A DNA stretch of 64,000 nucleotides, taken from assembly GCA_944389315.1 (NCBI GenBank), contig CALXLX010000012.1, positions 21,925 to 85,924 on the forward strand, read 5' to 3'. Source of the stretch: an uncultured Opitutales bacterium (GTDB lineage: Bacteria; Verrucomicrobiota; Verrucomicrobiia; Opitutales; Intestinicryptomonadaceae). The notes below the pieces were generated by a model. That model ran no database searches and was not told where the DNA came from. It saw only the letters and a program-made list of their open reading frames with translations. How positions within the stretch are numbered: position 1 is the first letter of the stretch; every line of letters begins with the position of its first letter. Below are positions 53,651 through 61,819 of this stretch, in pieces. Both the position numbers and the translations under genes were made by a program.

Positions 53651-54877
53651 ATGTCTCTAACAAAACGCATTCAGCTGAGCGTCATGATGTTCCTGCAATT
53701 TATGCTTGTGGCGTCGTTTTGGGTTCAGCTTTCGGGATACCTTAACAATATGAACGTGGCCGGCACTATGTTTGCGCTGATCATGTCTACAATGGCGATA
53801 GGCTCCCTGTTCTCGCCATTGGCCGGCATGTTCGCGGACAGAATCGCAAACGCGGAGAGGGTTCTGTTTGTCCTAAACGCGCTCGTGGCAATATTCCTGC
53901 TGCTGTGTTTCTTTGCGACAAGCCCGGTGATGATATTCGTCTGGCTGGTTTTGGCGATGTGCGCCTACATGCCCACTTGGGGCCTCACCTCCTCCATTGC
54001 AATATCCAACAGTACCGCCGAGGCTTTCCCCCTCATAAGGGTATTCGGCTCCTTCGGCTGGGTCAGCGCGGCGGTGTTCGCTCTCTGCGCAAAAGGCATC
54101 TTCGGTGAGGTCATAGACGGCACAAGCGTTCCGCTGGCGTGCGGCGCGGGCGTTGCGGCGGTTGCGGCGGTATTTGCGCTGTTTCTGCCCGCCACTCCGC
54201 CCCAGTCAAAGGGCAAGCCCATGTCCGTATCCGACGCTTTCGGCCTTGAGGCGTTCTCGCTGCTTAAGGATAAGAACATGGCGATATTCATGTTCTGCGT
54301 TGTCGTTTGGACGGTGGCCTTCACGATATATTGGATGTACGCGTCCTTCCTGACCACGCTCGGCGTGGAGCAAATTACCACAACCTTGAATACCGGTCAG
54401 ATTTCCGAGATGCTTTTCATGCTGCTTCTGCCTTTCTCGGTAAAATTCTTGGGCCTGAAAAACACCATGGGCCTGGGCATACTTGCAATGCTTGTCCGCT
54501 ATGGACTTAGCGCCTATGCTACGGATTCAAACGGCCTGTATTGGGGCGCGATTTTGGTCCACGGCATAATATTCGGGTTCTTCTTTGTGGCGGCGCAGAT
54601 GTATATTGCAAAGAAATCCCCCAAGAGCCTTGAGGCTCAGGCTCAGGGGCTGTTCTTCTTCTTCTACGGCCTGGCCCAGATTATAGGCACTTTCTTCTCG
54701 ACATGGCTCATAGAGAGCAACACTACCCAGATAGCGGTAAAGGTCGGCAATGTTGCGGCTTCCGCAACGGTATCCACAGACTGGAATTCCGTATTTATCG
54801 TAGAGACCGTTATTACGGCGGCGCTGCTCGTATTCTACTACGTATTCTTCAACGACTCCGTAGCCAAGAAGGCGTAG
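53651..54877 (+). CDS. MFS transporter of the nucleoside:H+ symporter (NupG-like) group
   Basis: The 408-residue protein has about twelve hydrophobic segments. The start LMFLQF-type sequence (VMMFLQFMLVASFWVQLSGY), FSPLAGMFADRI and IRVFGSFGWVSAAV follow the nucleoside:H+ symporter family pattern. AAAGGA lies before the ATG. It faces an operon of two exported nucleoside hydrolases across a pair of terminators, which supports nucleoside or base uptake. Distant members of this family import sugars, so the substrate is inferred. Confidence 0.8.
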   Translation: MSLTKRIQLSVMMFLQFMLVASFWVQLSGYLNNMNVAGTMFALIMSTMAIGSLFSPLAGMFADRIANAERVLFVLNALVAIFLLLCFFATSPVMIFVWLVLAMCAYMPTWGLTSSIAISNSTAEAFPLIRVFGSFGWVSAAVFALCAKGIFGEVIDGTSVPLACGAGVAAVAAVFALFLPATPPQSKGKPMSVSDAFGLEAFSLLKDKNMAIFMFCVVVWTVAFTIYWMYASFLTTLGVEQITTTLNTGQISEMLFMLLLPFSVKFLGLKNTMGLGILAMLVRYGLSAYATDSNGLYWGAILVHGIIFGFFFVAAQMYIAKKSPKSLEAQAQGLFFFFYGLAQIIGTFFSTWLIESNTTQIAVKVGNVAASATVSTDWNSVFIVETVITAALLVFYYVFFNDSVAKKA

Positions 54878-54903
54878 CCGAAGCCTGGATTATTCTACAA
54901 CAA

Positions 54904-54944
54904 AACACTCCGCGCGGAAGTTTTCCGTCGGGGTGTTCTTTTTT
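54904..54944 (+). terminator. Terminator of the MFS gene
   Basis: AACACTCC pairs with GGGGTGTT around an inner GGAA/TTCC stem and is followed by CTTTTTT. Confidence 0.7.
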
Positions 54945-55063
54945 CCCGCAAGGCCCTTTCGGCGCTGGCTATTATGGGTATTAAAAAGAAAACATGGTAC
55001 AATACGTCTCGGTCTTAAGGAGCCTATTATTTGGAGTGGTGGGATAATCGGGAAAATCTGTAA

Positions 55064-55100
55064 ATAAAAACGCGCCCGCAAAAAATTCTGCGGGCGCGTT
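55064..55100 (-). terminator. Terminator of the nucleoside hydrolase-esterase operon
   Basis: AACGCGCCCGCA pairs perfectly with TGCGGGCGCGTT. On the minus strand TTTTTATTTA follows. Confidence 0.88.
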
Positions 55101-55184
55101 AAAAATTTTTAGGCGCATATTTCCCCGATTTATTGAATCTCCTCTGAAAATAGGGGAAAGAAAATGCCTGTAATAAGGCATTGT

Positions 55185-56153
55185 CTATCTGCGGTTCTTG
55201 AGGATTTTATCGAAGAATTTTAAGGCGTCGTTCCAAGAGGTCATTTTGAAATCGTCGTCAAGGCCGAGGTTCCAGAATGCGTGGCGGTTGTAGTCGTATA
55301 AAATCTTTTCCGCCTTTGCTCCGGCTTTCATGTAGGCGGCGTAGAGCTTTTCGGACTCGGCGGGATTTACGGTTCTATCGCCCTTGGAATGGAGAAGTAG
55401 CATGGGGGGTGAGTCCTTTGAAACGTACTTTAGCCCGGAAAGCTTCCAGGCTTCCTGCTTGTCCCCCTTGAACCCGAGGCGTTTTGCGAGAATGTTTGTG
55501 CTTAAATCGGCTATGGGCGCCATCGCAACGCACGCCTGGACTTTTGCGTCTTCGGGGTTTTTGAAAACCCCGCCGCACAGATCGGCGTTTCCTCCGCCCG
55601 TGGCCAGCAGCGCGGAAAGATGCCCCCCGGCGGAGCCTCCCATGACGCCAACCCTCGAGGCGTCCCCGCCAAATTTTGCGGCGTTTTCTTTCAGCCATAG
55701 AAGCGCCCTTTGGCAGTCCTCGACGCAGTCCTTGATGTCGTATTCAGGCAGAAGCCTGTATGTGGTGCTCGCGACGACATATCCCTTTGAGGCAAAATAT
55801 GCAGCCATGAGCGCGTACTTTTTCTGGTCCCCCATTCTCCAGCCACCGCCGTGTATGAGAAGCAGGCAGGGGGCGGGGTTTGCCGCGTCGACTTTTTGGG
55901 GATAATATACGTCCAAAAGAACCTGCGGGTCTGGGCAGGTGTCGCTGAAGCGCACGTTCTCTACAATCTCTATGCCCTGCGGCCTGTCCACAGCCGACAA
56001 GATGAGAGGCTTGTTGCGCCCCGGCGACGTTTTGCCGTACAGCTTGGCGTCTGCGGCGTTTGAAGGCTGCGCCTTATCCGCCGACGCACACGCCCCAAGA
56101 GCAAACGCGCCTGCGAGCGCCGTTAAAATAAACATTTTCTTCTTTGTGTTCAT
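55185..56153 (-). CDS. Probable lipoprotein alpha/beta-hydrolase (BD-FAE-like esterase)
   Basis: The 322-residue product starts with a lipoprotein-like signal (LTALAGAFALGAC). The hydrolase core has the oxyanion motif LLIHGGGWRMGDQKK, the nucleophile elbow VMGGSAGGHLSAL, the acid in LLHSKGDRTVNP and the His in YNRHAFWN, as in exported bifunctional carbohydrate esterases. ATG 56153 opens the signal; the frame upstream shadows the neighbouring gene. It is the last gene of an operon with two nucleoside hydrolases, 14 bases after the second, which hints at an ester-bearing nucleoside or sugar substrate, but this is speculative. Confidence 0.85.
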   Translation of the reverse strand: MNTKKKMFILTALAGAFALGACASADKAQPSNAADAKLYGKTSPGRNKPLILSAVDRPQGIEIVENVRFSDTCPDPQVLLDVYYPQKVDAANPAPCLLLIHGGGWRMGDQKKYALMAAYFASKGYVVASTTYRLLPEYDIKDCVEDCQRALLWLKENAAKFGGDASRVGVMGGSAGGHLSALLATGGGNADLCGGVFKNPEDAKVQACVAMAPIADLSTNILAKRLGFKGDKQEAWKLSGLKYVSKDSPPMLLLHSKGDRTVNPAESEKLYAAYMKAGAKAEKILYDYNRHAFWNLGLDDDFKMTSWNDALKFFDKILKNRR

Positions 56154-56167
56154 CAGTCTTTCCTTTC

Positions 56168-57310
56168 CTAACGGAGATTTTGCGCGGGCTTTATCTTTGT
56201 CAGGCGGACTATCTCTCCTACTATTTTCTCCGCCTGGTCTTGGTTGATTATTATGTATCTGTGCAGGCCGTGCGGATCTGGCGTGAAGGAGACTCTGCCC
56301 TTGTCGTCTATGACGCGCACGGAACCGCGCTCGGAAAGGGTAAAAAGATCCGGCCTGAGGACAAAAAGCGCGCTCGCGGGGTCGTAGCAGGATCTGTCGT
56401 GGCGGCCGTCGTCGCGCTTGAACTTGTTCTTTGCGACATGCGCGGCGAACATGTTGTAGGCGTCCACAAACGGATTGCGTCCGTAGAGCTTTGAAATGTC
56501 GTCTATCTCCGAATGGGGATAGGGAAGGGCCAGGCCGACTTCCAACCCGCCGAATATCATCGGCGAGGGGCATTTCTCAAAAAGAATTTTTGCGCTTGCC
56601 GGATCGCATAGGGTGTTCCACTCGGGCGGAAAGCGTTTGGGGTCGGCGAGAACCTCGGGGGTGAACTTCCCGGCCATTATGGATACAAGCCTGACCTTGC
56701 GCCTCATAAGCTCGGTGCCGTCGAGCGGGGAAATATCGTCTGGCGGGGTGTCGAGCAGGCGAGCAAGCGCGGTGGCAAGCCCGACGGTTACTATGTTTAC
56801 GGATTTGTCCTCCGCCGAGGCCAGAGTGCTCCTCAGAAATTTTACGGCGTCGGGGAATTGGGACGCGTCCGCCGCGCGCCTCGAATAAAGATACAGGCCG
56901 CCGGGAGTCGTCTTTTCCTCGCAGATGCGCTTTAAAAATACTCCGTCTCCAGTGCTGAGGCCGCCGCTTAAATAGGCTATGGGAACGTCCCTCGCGCCGT
57001 AGTGGTCGTTCAATATATTTGTGAAAATAGGCGCGTAGGGGTTGGACTTGTTCACGGTGACTCCCAGCAGCTCGGCAGAACCCTCCCTCTGGGCCGAATG
57101 GAGCAACACCAACGCGATGGCGTCGTCGGAGTCGTTGCCCATGTCCGTGTCGAAAATAATCTTCTGCCGGCCTCCGTCCCCCGGGGCGTTCTGCGGAGAG
57201 GTCGGGTCGTACTCTGAAATATTGATGATGCCGCCGCCCCCAGATTGCCCAAAACATGCGAATCCCGCAAGCAGTCCTATAAGCGGCAATATTTTTCCCG
57301 TTGTCTTCAT
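56168..57310 (-). CDS. Exported nucleoside hydrolase (paralogue 2)
   Basis: The 380-residue product has a signal peptide (MKTTGKILPLIGLLAGFACFG) and a Gly-rich linker. IIFDTDMGNDSDDAIALVLL is the calcium- and ribose-binding IUNH motif DxDxGxDxDDA, and HDRSCYDPASAL near residue 320 supplies the C-terminal metal-site residues. Family members cleave nucleosides to base and ribose. Nucleoside hydrolases are usually cytoplasmic, so export is notable. It lies 13 bases after paralogue 1 and has a similar layout. Confidence 0.88.
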   Translation of the reverse strand: MKTTGKILPLIGLLAGFACFGQSGGGGIINISEYDPTSPQNAPGDGGRQKIIFDTDMGNDSDDAIALVLLHSAQREGSAELLGVTVNKSNPYAPIFTNILNDHYGARDVPIAYLSGGLSTGDGVFLKRICEEKTTPGGLYLYSRRAADASQFPDAVKFLRSTLASAEDKSVNIVTVGLATALARLLDTPPDDISPLDGTELMRRKVRLVSIMAGKFTPEVLADPKRFPPEWNTLCDPASAKILFEKCPSPMIFGGLEVGLALPYPHSEIDDISKLYGRNPFVDAYNMFAAHVAKNKFKRDDGRHDRSCYDPASALFVLRPDLFTLSERGSVRVIDDKGRVSFTPDPHGLHRYIIINQDQAEKIVGEIVRLTKIKPAQNLR

Positions 57311-57323
57311 AAGTTTGCCTTAT

Positions 57324-58379
57324 CTACATTCCCTTGGGTTTCAGCGAGCATAGCTCCGCGAATTTTTCTATCAGGGAAGGCACATTTTCCGGCTTTAATA
57401 TAAGGTATCTGTCCCTGCCGCGCCCGTCGGGTGTAAAGGAGTTTGCGCCCTTTTCATTTACGAGGGAGACCTTCCCGCGCTCCGACAGCCCGAAAAAACC
57501 GCAATCTGGGTCCGCCGCGTAAAGCGCGCTGGTTAAATCCCAGCACGGCCTGTTGTGCCTGCCCGTCTTCTTGTCGGCAACCCTGGCGTGGGCGTCGTAT
57601 GATATTTTTACGGGATTAACCGGATTACCATGGAGAACCTCGTCTATCTTGTCGTGCGGAAACCTGACCGCAGAGCCCACTTCAGATCCGCTGAAAACTA
57701 TGTCTACGGGGCATTTTTCAAATACGGTCTTCGCGCTTTTGGGATCCATAAGAACATTCCACTCGGGCTTGCTGCCCTCAGGGTTGTCCAGGGACTTTCT
57801 GTCGAAATTTGCGGCCATCATGGAGATGAAATCCACTTTGTCCTTCACAAGGGCCACGCCGTCGAGGCCGGAAAACTCGTCGGGGCCGCTTTCGAGCAGG
57901 CGCGCAAGATTTGTGGCAAAACCCACTACAACGAGGGTCGCCTTTTCCCCCTCGGGCAAAGACGCCAAAGTCCTCCTCAGAAAATGTACGGCTTCCTCAA
58001 GCTCGCATGACGAATCTATATTCCTTGAAAACACATAGCGCCCGCAAGAATCCTTCAAGTCGGTGGAGGCCCTCGTGTAGAAGCCGTCCTCCTTGCCTAT
58101 CCCGTTCTTGACTACGGCAATGGGTATGTCGCTATAGCCGTAAAAATTGTTGACCACGTCCGTATATACGGCCGAATAAGGATTGTCCTTAGAAATGGTG
58201 ACGCCTATCAGGTCTATTTTCCCCGCCTTGTGGTAGTTCAGCAGGACGAGCAAGGCGAGGGCGTCGTCTATGTCGCTGCCCATGTCTGTGTCGAAAATCA
58301 CCTTTCGCTCTCCCGAGGCCGCCAGCGCCCCGATACTCAACGAAAGCGCAAGAATAAGTGCTGTCCGCAATGTTTTCAT
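57324..58379 (-). CDS. Exported nucleoside hydrolase (paralogue 1)
   Basis: The 351-residue product has a signal peptide (MKTLRTALILALSLSIGALA). VIFDTDMGSDIDDALALLVL is the IUNH motif and HNRPCWDLTSAL the distal metal-site region. The two paralogues share VTxxxxNPYxxxxTxxxNxxYG and the SERGxVxxxxxxGxxSFTPD end, so they arose by duplication, but differ throughout. It is the first gene of the operon, divergent from the Sel1 gene. The substrate (purine or pyrimidine nucleosides, or another N-riboside) is not defined. Confidence 0.88.
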   Translation of the reverse strand: MKTLRTALILALSLSIGALAASGERKVIFDTDMGSDIDDALALLVLLNYHKAGKIDLIGVTISKDNPYSAVYTDVVNNFYGYSDIPIAVVKNGIGKEDGFYTRASTDLKDSCGRYVFSRNIDSSCELEEAVHFLRRTLASLPEGEKATLVVVGFATNLARLLESGPDEFSGLDGVALVKDKVDFISMMAANFDRKSLDNPEGSKPEWNVLMDPKSAKTVFEKCPVDIVFSGSEVGSAVRFPHDKIDEVLHGNPVNPVKISYDAHARVADKKTGRHNRPCWDLTSALYAADPDCGFFGLSERGKVSLVNEKGANSFTPDGRGRDRYLILKPENVPSLIEKFAELCSLKPKGM

Positions 58380-58462
58380 AAAAATTGAATATATGCCAGT
58401 CCAATGGGCTCTTCAAGAAATTTTCTTTATTTTTGGAAAATGGAATATACTGTCGCATAACA

Positions 58463-59392
58463 ATGAAGTTTGCATTTGCGGCCATGTTTGTTTTTTGCGC
58501 GGCGGCGGTGTCGGGTTTTGCCGAGCTCGACAGGGCTACGGAGCTTGTCCTTAAACGCGCCAAAGGCGGCGACGCGCAGTCTCAATTCTACATGGGCATG
58601 GTGTACGCCGAAGGCTCGAAAGGCGCAGAAAAAGACCTATCGAAGGCCGCGGCATGGTGGGGCAAGGCCGCGGAGCAAAACCACGAGATGGCATGCAACC
58701 TTCTCGCGCGGGCGTATTCGCTCGGCGAGGGCGTGGACAAGGATCCCAAGAAGGCTTTTGAGCTTTGGCAGAAGGCCGCGAAGCTGAACAATCCGCAGGC
58801 GCTGTACAATCTGGGAGTGTGCTATGTCGGAGGCTTCGGAGTGGAAAAGGACGTTCGCAAAGGCTATCTTACATGGCTGGACGCCGCAAACCTTGGGGAC
58901 GAGAAAGCCCAGTACAACATAGCCGCATCTCTTATAAACGGCCAAAACACGAAAAAGGACCCAAAAAAGGGCGTCGAGATATTGATGAGCAGTGCGCGAG
59001 CTGAATATGCGCCCGCCCTCGAGGCTCTTGCCGGCTTTTACTACCAGGGGCTCTACGTTCCGATGGACAGGCGCAAGGCAGTTGAATTGTGGACGAAAGC
59101 CGCCGGAAAGGGCTCGCTGGTGTCCATGCAAAATCTCGCGCAGATATACTTTGCCGGAGACCCCGACACCCCGCGCGACATGGCCGCCTTCGCCCGCTGG
59201 ACTGCCGAGGCCGCGAAGCTCGGAGACGCGCAGGCTCGTTTCAATCTCGGGCTTTGCTACGAGAAGGGCGACGGCGTTGAGCGCAACATGCAGGCGGCCC
59301 TGGAATGCTACAAACTTGCCGCTGAAGGAGGCCTTGCAGAAGCGAAGGCCAAGCTCGAAAAACTTTCGGCGTCCACCGAACAAAAACCTTAG
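58463..59392 (+). CDS. Exported Sel1-repeat (TPR-like) protein
   Basis: The 309-residue product starts with a signal peptide (MKFAFAAMFVFCAAAVSGFA). It then has about seven Sel1-like repeats of 35-37 residues (for example ALYNLGVCYVGGFGVEKD and ARFNLGLCYEKGDGVERN), each with the A-xx-xL-GxxY-xxG pattern. Such solenoids bind partner proteins. ATG 58463 opens the signal peptide; the frame upstream is open but unsupported. The next gene starts nine bases after the stop and is probably cotranscribed. Confidence 0.9.
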   Translation: MKFAFAAMFVFCAAAVSGFAELDRATELVLKRAKGGDAQSQFYMGMVYAEGSKGAEKDLSKAAAWWGKAAEQNHEMACNLLARAYSLGEGVDKDPKKAFELWQKAAKLNNPQALYNLGVCYVGGFGVEKDVRKGYLTWLDAANLGDEKAQYNIAASLINGQNTKKDPKKGVEILMSSARAEYAPALEALAGFYYQGLYVPMDRRKAVELWTKAAGKGSLVSMQNLAQIYFAGDPDTPRDMAAFARWTAEAAKLGDAQARFNLGLCYEKGDGVERNMQAALECYKLAAEGGLAEAKAKLEKLSASTEQKP

Positions 59393-59401
59393 GAGATTTT
59401 G

Positions 59402-60211
59402 ATGAAGGGAAAAATTACACTCATTTTGGCGGCGGCGTTTCTGTTTGCCGCAAATATGCTTTGCGCGCAGTTTATAGAGCGCGACGGCAAGACCTATGTG
59501 GAAAAGGACGACGGATCTTTGGTCGAAGTTCAGATAAAGACTCCGCCGCCCTCGGACGAGGAGCTCTACAGGCCTGCCCGCGCGGGCAAATTCGGCACCC
59601 CGCACAGGGGCGCGTGGCTTAGAAAAACCGAGAATAAAAGCGGCGAGTATTCCGCCGCAGCGCAGTCGGCTCAGGACATGCCCGGGCAGGAGGATTCCCC
59701 CGCGGCATCTTTCCCTTCGGAAGGCGCATCCGGCCAAGCTCTTTCGGCCTCTGCCGCCCAGGTGTATACAGCCGTAAAGAGCGGAAGGTGCATTCTTTGC
59801 GTGGAGCTTATAAGGCAGAGAAAAAGGTCCTCCTCGGAACCGTCCGTAATACGCAGATGTCTGCCAGTAAGGGAAAACGCCAGCTTCTCAACGCGTCCGG
59901 AAGCCAAGATATCCATAGCAAGAGACGGCTTACGGGAAGTGTCTTATCCGCTGGGTTTGAACTTCTCGGTATCCGACTTTTCTATTCGCAACTTTGACGG
60001 AGTCCTGGCGGCGGTATTCGACTTCAAAGCCGATTTCGCTCAGCCGAAGGCCTCTGTCTCATACGGCGGAAAAGCCCTCGAGGAAACTCCGGTGTACTCC
60101 GTGGGAACGAAGGCGTCTGTGCGGTTGCTGTCCACAAAAAATTTCTCGGCGGAGATCTCAAGCCCGGAGGCCGATATAAAATTTAGAATATATCTTGCCT
60201 TAGGCCGCTGA
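59402..60211 (+). CDS. Exported protein of unknown function
   Basis: The 269-residue product has a signal peptide (to about ANMLCAQ). Residues 20-45 (FIERDGKTYVEKDDGSLVEV) look like a short repeat; the middle (about 80-125) is rich in Ser, Ala and Gln, and the C-terminal 100 residues look beta-rich. No family was recognised. AGGAG lies seven bases before ATG 59402. It is in line with the Sel1 gene, so it may be a partner of it. Confidence 0.65.
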   Translation: MKGKITLILAAAFLFAANMLCAQFIERDGKTYVEKDDGSLVEVQIKTPPPSDEELYRPARAGKFGTPHRGAWLRKTENKSGEYSAAAQSAQDMPGQEDSPAASFPSEGASGQALSASAAQVYTAVKSGRCILCVELIRQRKRSSSEPSVIRRCLPVRENASFSTRPEAKISIARDGLREVSYPLGLNFSVSDFSIRNFDGVLAAVFDFKADFAQPKASVSYGGKALEETPVYSVGTKASVRLLSTKNFSAEISSPEADIKFRIYLALGR

Positions 60212-60407
60212 GGCCGGGCCTCTCGAGGCCCTTGTGCCGCATTCGGGCATCTTGCGGGAATATACCGGCTTTTTATCCAATGCTTTTAGATTTGCCGATT
60301 TATTAGAGGTGCTGCCGCCCTGCCGTATTCCCCGCAGGGAAAACCGGGATAAGGCGCTTTTGCTCCGCCGTACTGTCGGGCGCGTCCGCTTCTGAAAATG
60401 GCTAAAA

Positions 60408-60443
60408 CAAAAGACGGACTCCCGAAAAAAGAGTCCGCCTTTT
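60408..60443. terminator. Bidirectional hairpin terminator
   Basis: AAAAGACGGACTC pairs with GAGTCCGCCTTTT with one G-U type pair. T runs flank both sides. It serves the minus-strand gene ending at 60471 and perhaps also the plus-strand gene ending at 60211. Confidence 0.85.
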
Positions 60444-60470
60444 AAATAAATGGCCCGAATTGCACAATGC

Positions 60471-61505
60471 CTACTGACCGGGAGTCATTGGCGTAATCTT
60501 TATTACCGCCCTTATGGTCTTTGAAGTTTGCGCGCTATAGCGGCTTCTTATCTCGGAGAATTTCCCCTGGGCGTCAAGGGGGGAGGAATTCTGCTGGAAT
60601 ATCTTTATCGCATTGTTGATGGCGTCCTGCGCCCTGGATGCGGCGTCGTTGGAAGAGAATAGGCTCGTGCCCTGAAGGGCCTCGCGCAGCGAAGTGGCGG
60701 TCTTCTTGTCCTGGCGCCCGAACTGTATGCAATAGTCCTCGCCGAGCTTGATGGTCTGCGTGGAGTCGAATATCTTTAAGTAGTCCTCAAATATGGGGAA
60801 CTTTGTGACCCCGCCGCCTGTGTTGTTGCCCTCTGCGTAGGCCCAGCTGAGCAGGCGCGAATAGGCGTAGGACATCTCAAATATGGCGCTGCCCGCCTTC
60901 ACATCGTGAAGGGTGAACTCGCAATAGCTGCCGAAATTGTAGACTTCCGTGTCGGCGCGCCTGTAGTCTGCAACCTGCACGGGGTCTTTATCGACAAAGT
61001 CCTTCTCGTAAAGCTGGGCGTACTTTTCCATGATGGCCTTGGCCGCCCTCGGATTCTTTTCCATTGCCTCCAACGCCTTGTCCAGCGCGGCATCCTTCTT
61101 CTCCAGAAACTCGAGGCTCGATAAGGCGTTTTCGGACCTTCTGCTGAGCATATTTATCTGGTTCTTAAGGTCGTCGCTCTTCTTCTTGGCTTCCTCGGCG
61201 ATGATCTCGTAATCCTTCTTGTTTGCGTTCTCCTTGGCTATGCTTGCGGCAAGCTCCTCTTCGGCGCGTTTCTTTTCCATCTCGGCAAGTATGGGGTGCT
61301 CAAAGCCCTGCGCCTGATAGCCCTTTGCGTACAGGCGGCATTCAAACCCCTTCTTCTCGGTCTTGCCCGCCTGGATATTGAACGAAAACTGGTCTTCAAG
61401 AGCCGTTCCTACATAGGTCTTCACGCTGACCGTGTAGTATTCCTGCCCTAGGGCAAAAATGGAGGAAAATGCCAATGTGAATATTGCAAAAATACTGCGT
61501 TTCAT
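60471..61505 (-). CDS. Exported coiled-coil protein of unknown function
   Basis: The 344-residue product has a signal peptide (to about IFALGQ). Residues about 75-155 form a charged coiled coil (EMEKKRAEEELAASIAKEN, KKKSDDLKNQINMLSRRSE). The C-terminal half is mixed and ends with IRAVIKITPMTPG. No family was recognised. It is a single gene with a strong terminator downstream. An envelope-linked role is likely from export, nothing more can be said. Confidence 0.65.
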   Translation of the reverse strand: MKRSIFAIFTLAFSSIFALGQEYYTVSVKTYVGTALEDQFSFNIQAGKTEKKGFECRLYAKGYQAQGFEHPILAEMEKKRAEEELAASIAKENANKKDYEIIAEEAKKKSDDLKNQINMLSRRSENALSSLEFLEKKDAALDKALEAMEKNPRAAKAIMEKYAQLYEKDFVDKDPVQVADYRRADTEVYNFGSYCEFTLHDVKAGSAIFEMSYAYSRLLSWAYAEGNNTGGGVTKFPIFEDYLKIFDSTQTIKLGEDYCIQFGRQDKKTATSLREALQGTSLFSSNDAASRAQDAINNAIKIFQQNSSPLDAQGKFSEIRSRYSAQTSKTIRAVIKITPMTPGQ

Positions 61506-61819
61506 TAGTCAAAAAGGTTAAAACTCGCAATAAATCCGAATGGCTATTTTCTGTCAAGGCGCGATTTTTCCCTCTTCGTATCCGCAGATATTTCCGCCCT
61601 TGCCATGTCCGTTTTATTCGCGTTTTTATCTGCGCTCCACTAAAAAATTCTTATGAGCCTGCCGGCTCATTTCCTTTAGGCAAGAACAGCGCCGCGTGCG
61701 GGAAAAAAGAGCGGCTATGCTTCCTTGCCGGCAAACCTGGGTGAAAAGTGCATATATAGGAATACCCGACCAAAAGAGGCGGGCATTCCTTTTTGCGCGC
61801 AATGCGGCTAAAACTCTTT
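61506..61819. other. Intergenic region with an orphan hairpin
   Basis: The region separates two minus-strand genes. Only the hairpin at 61758-61794 was recognised; there is no gene. Confidence 0.5.
61758..61794 (+). terminator. Hairpin with plus-strand T run
   Basis: AGGAAT-A-CCCG pairs with CGGG-C-ATTCCT and is followed by TTTT on the plus strand. No plus-strand gene lies directly upstream; on the minus strand, where it would end the GH20 gene, the T run is missing. Confidence 0.5.

Larger units (their letters stand above)
54878..55184. other. Convergent intergenic region with two terminators
   Basis: It separates the MFS gene from the esterase gene. It holds a plus-strand terminator and a minus-strand terminator, listed separately, and no gene. 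Confidence 0.7.

Noticed and set aside
56154..56573. Upstream extension of the esterase frame
   Set aside because: It overlaps the second nucleoside hydrolase; the lipoprotein signal at 56153 marks the start.
59399..60211. Suspected frameshift in the 269-residue exported protein around 59788
   Set aside because: The middle part is unusual in composition, but the frame stays open and signal peptide and C-terminus are in the same frame; no direct sign of an indel.
60216..60231. Palindrome GGGCCTCTCGAGGCCC after the 269-residue protein gene
   Set aside because: It makes a strong hairpin but has no T run; it could aid termination or mRNA stability but is not called.
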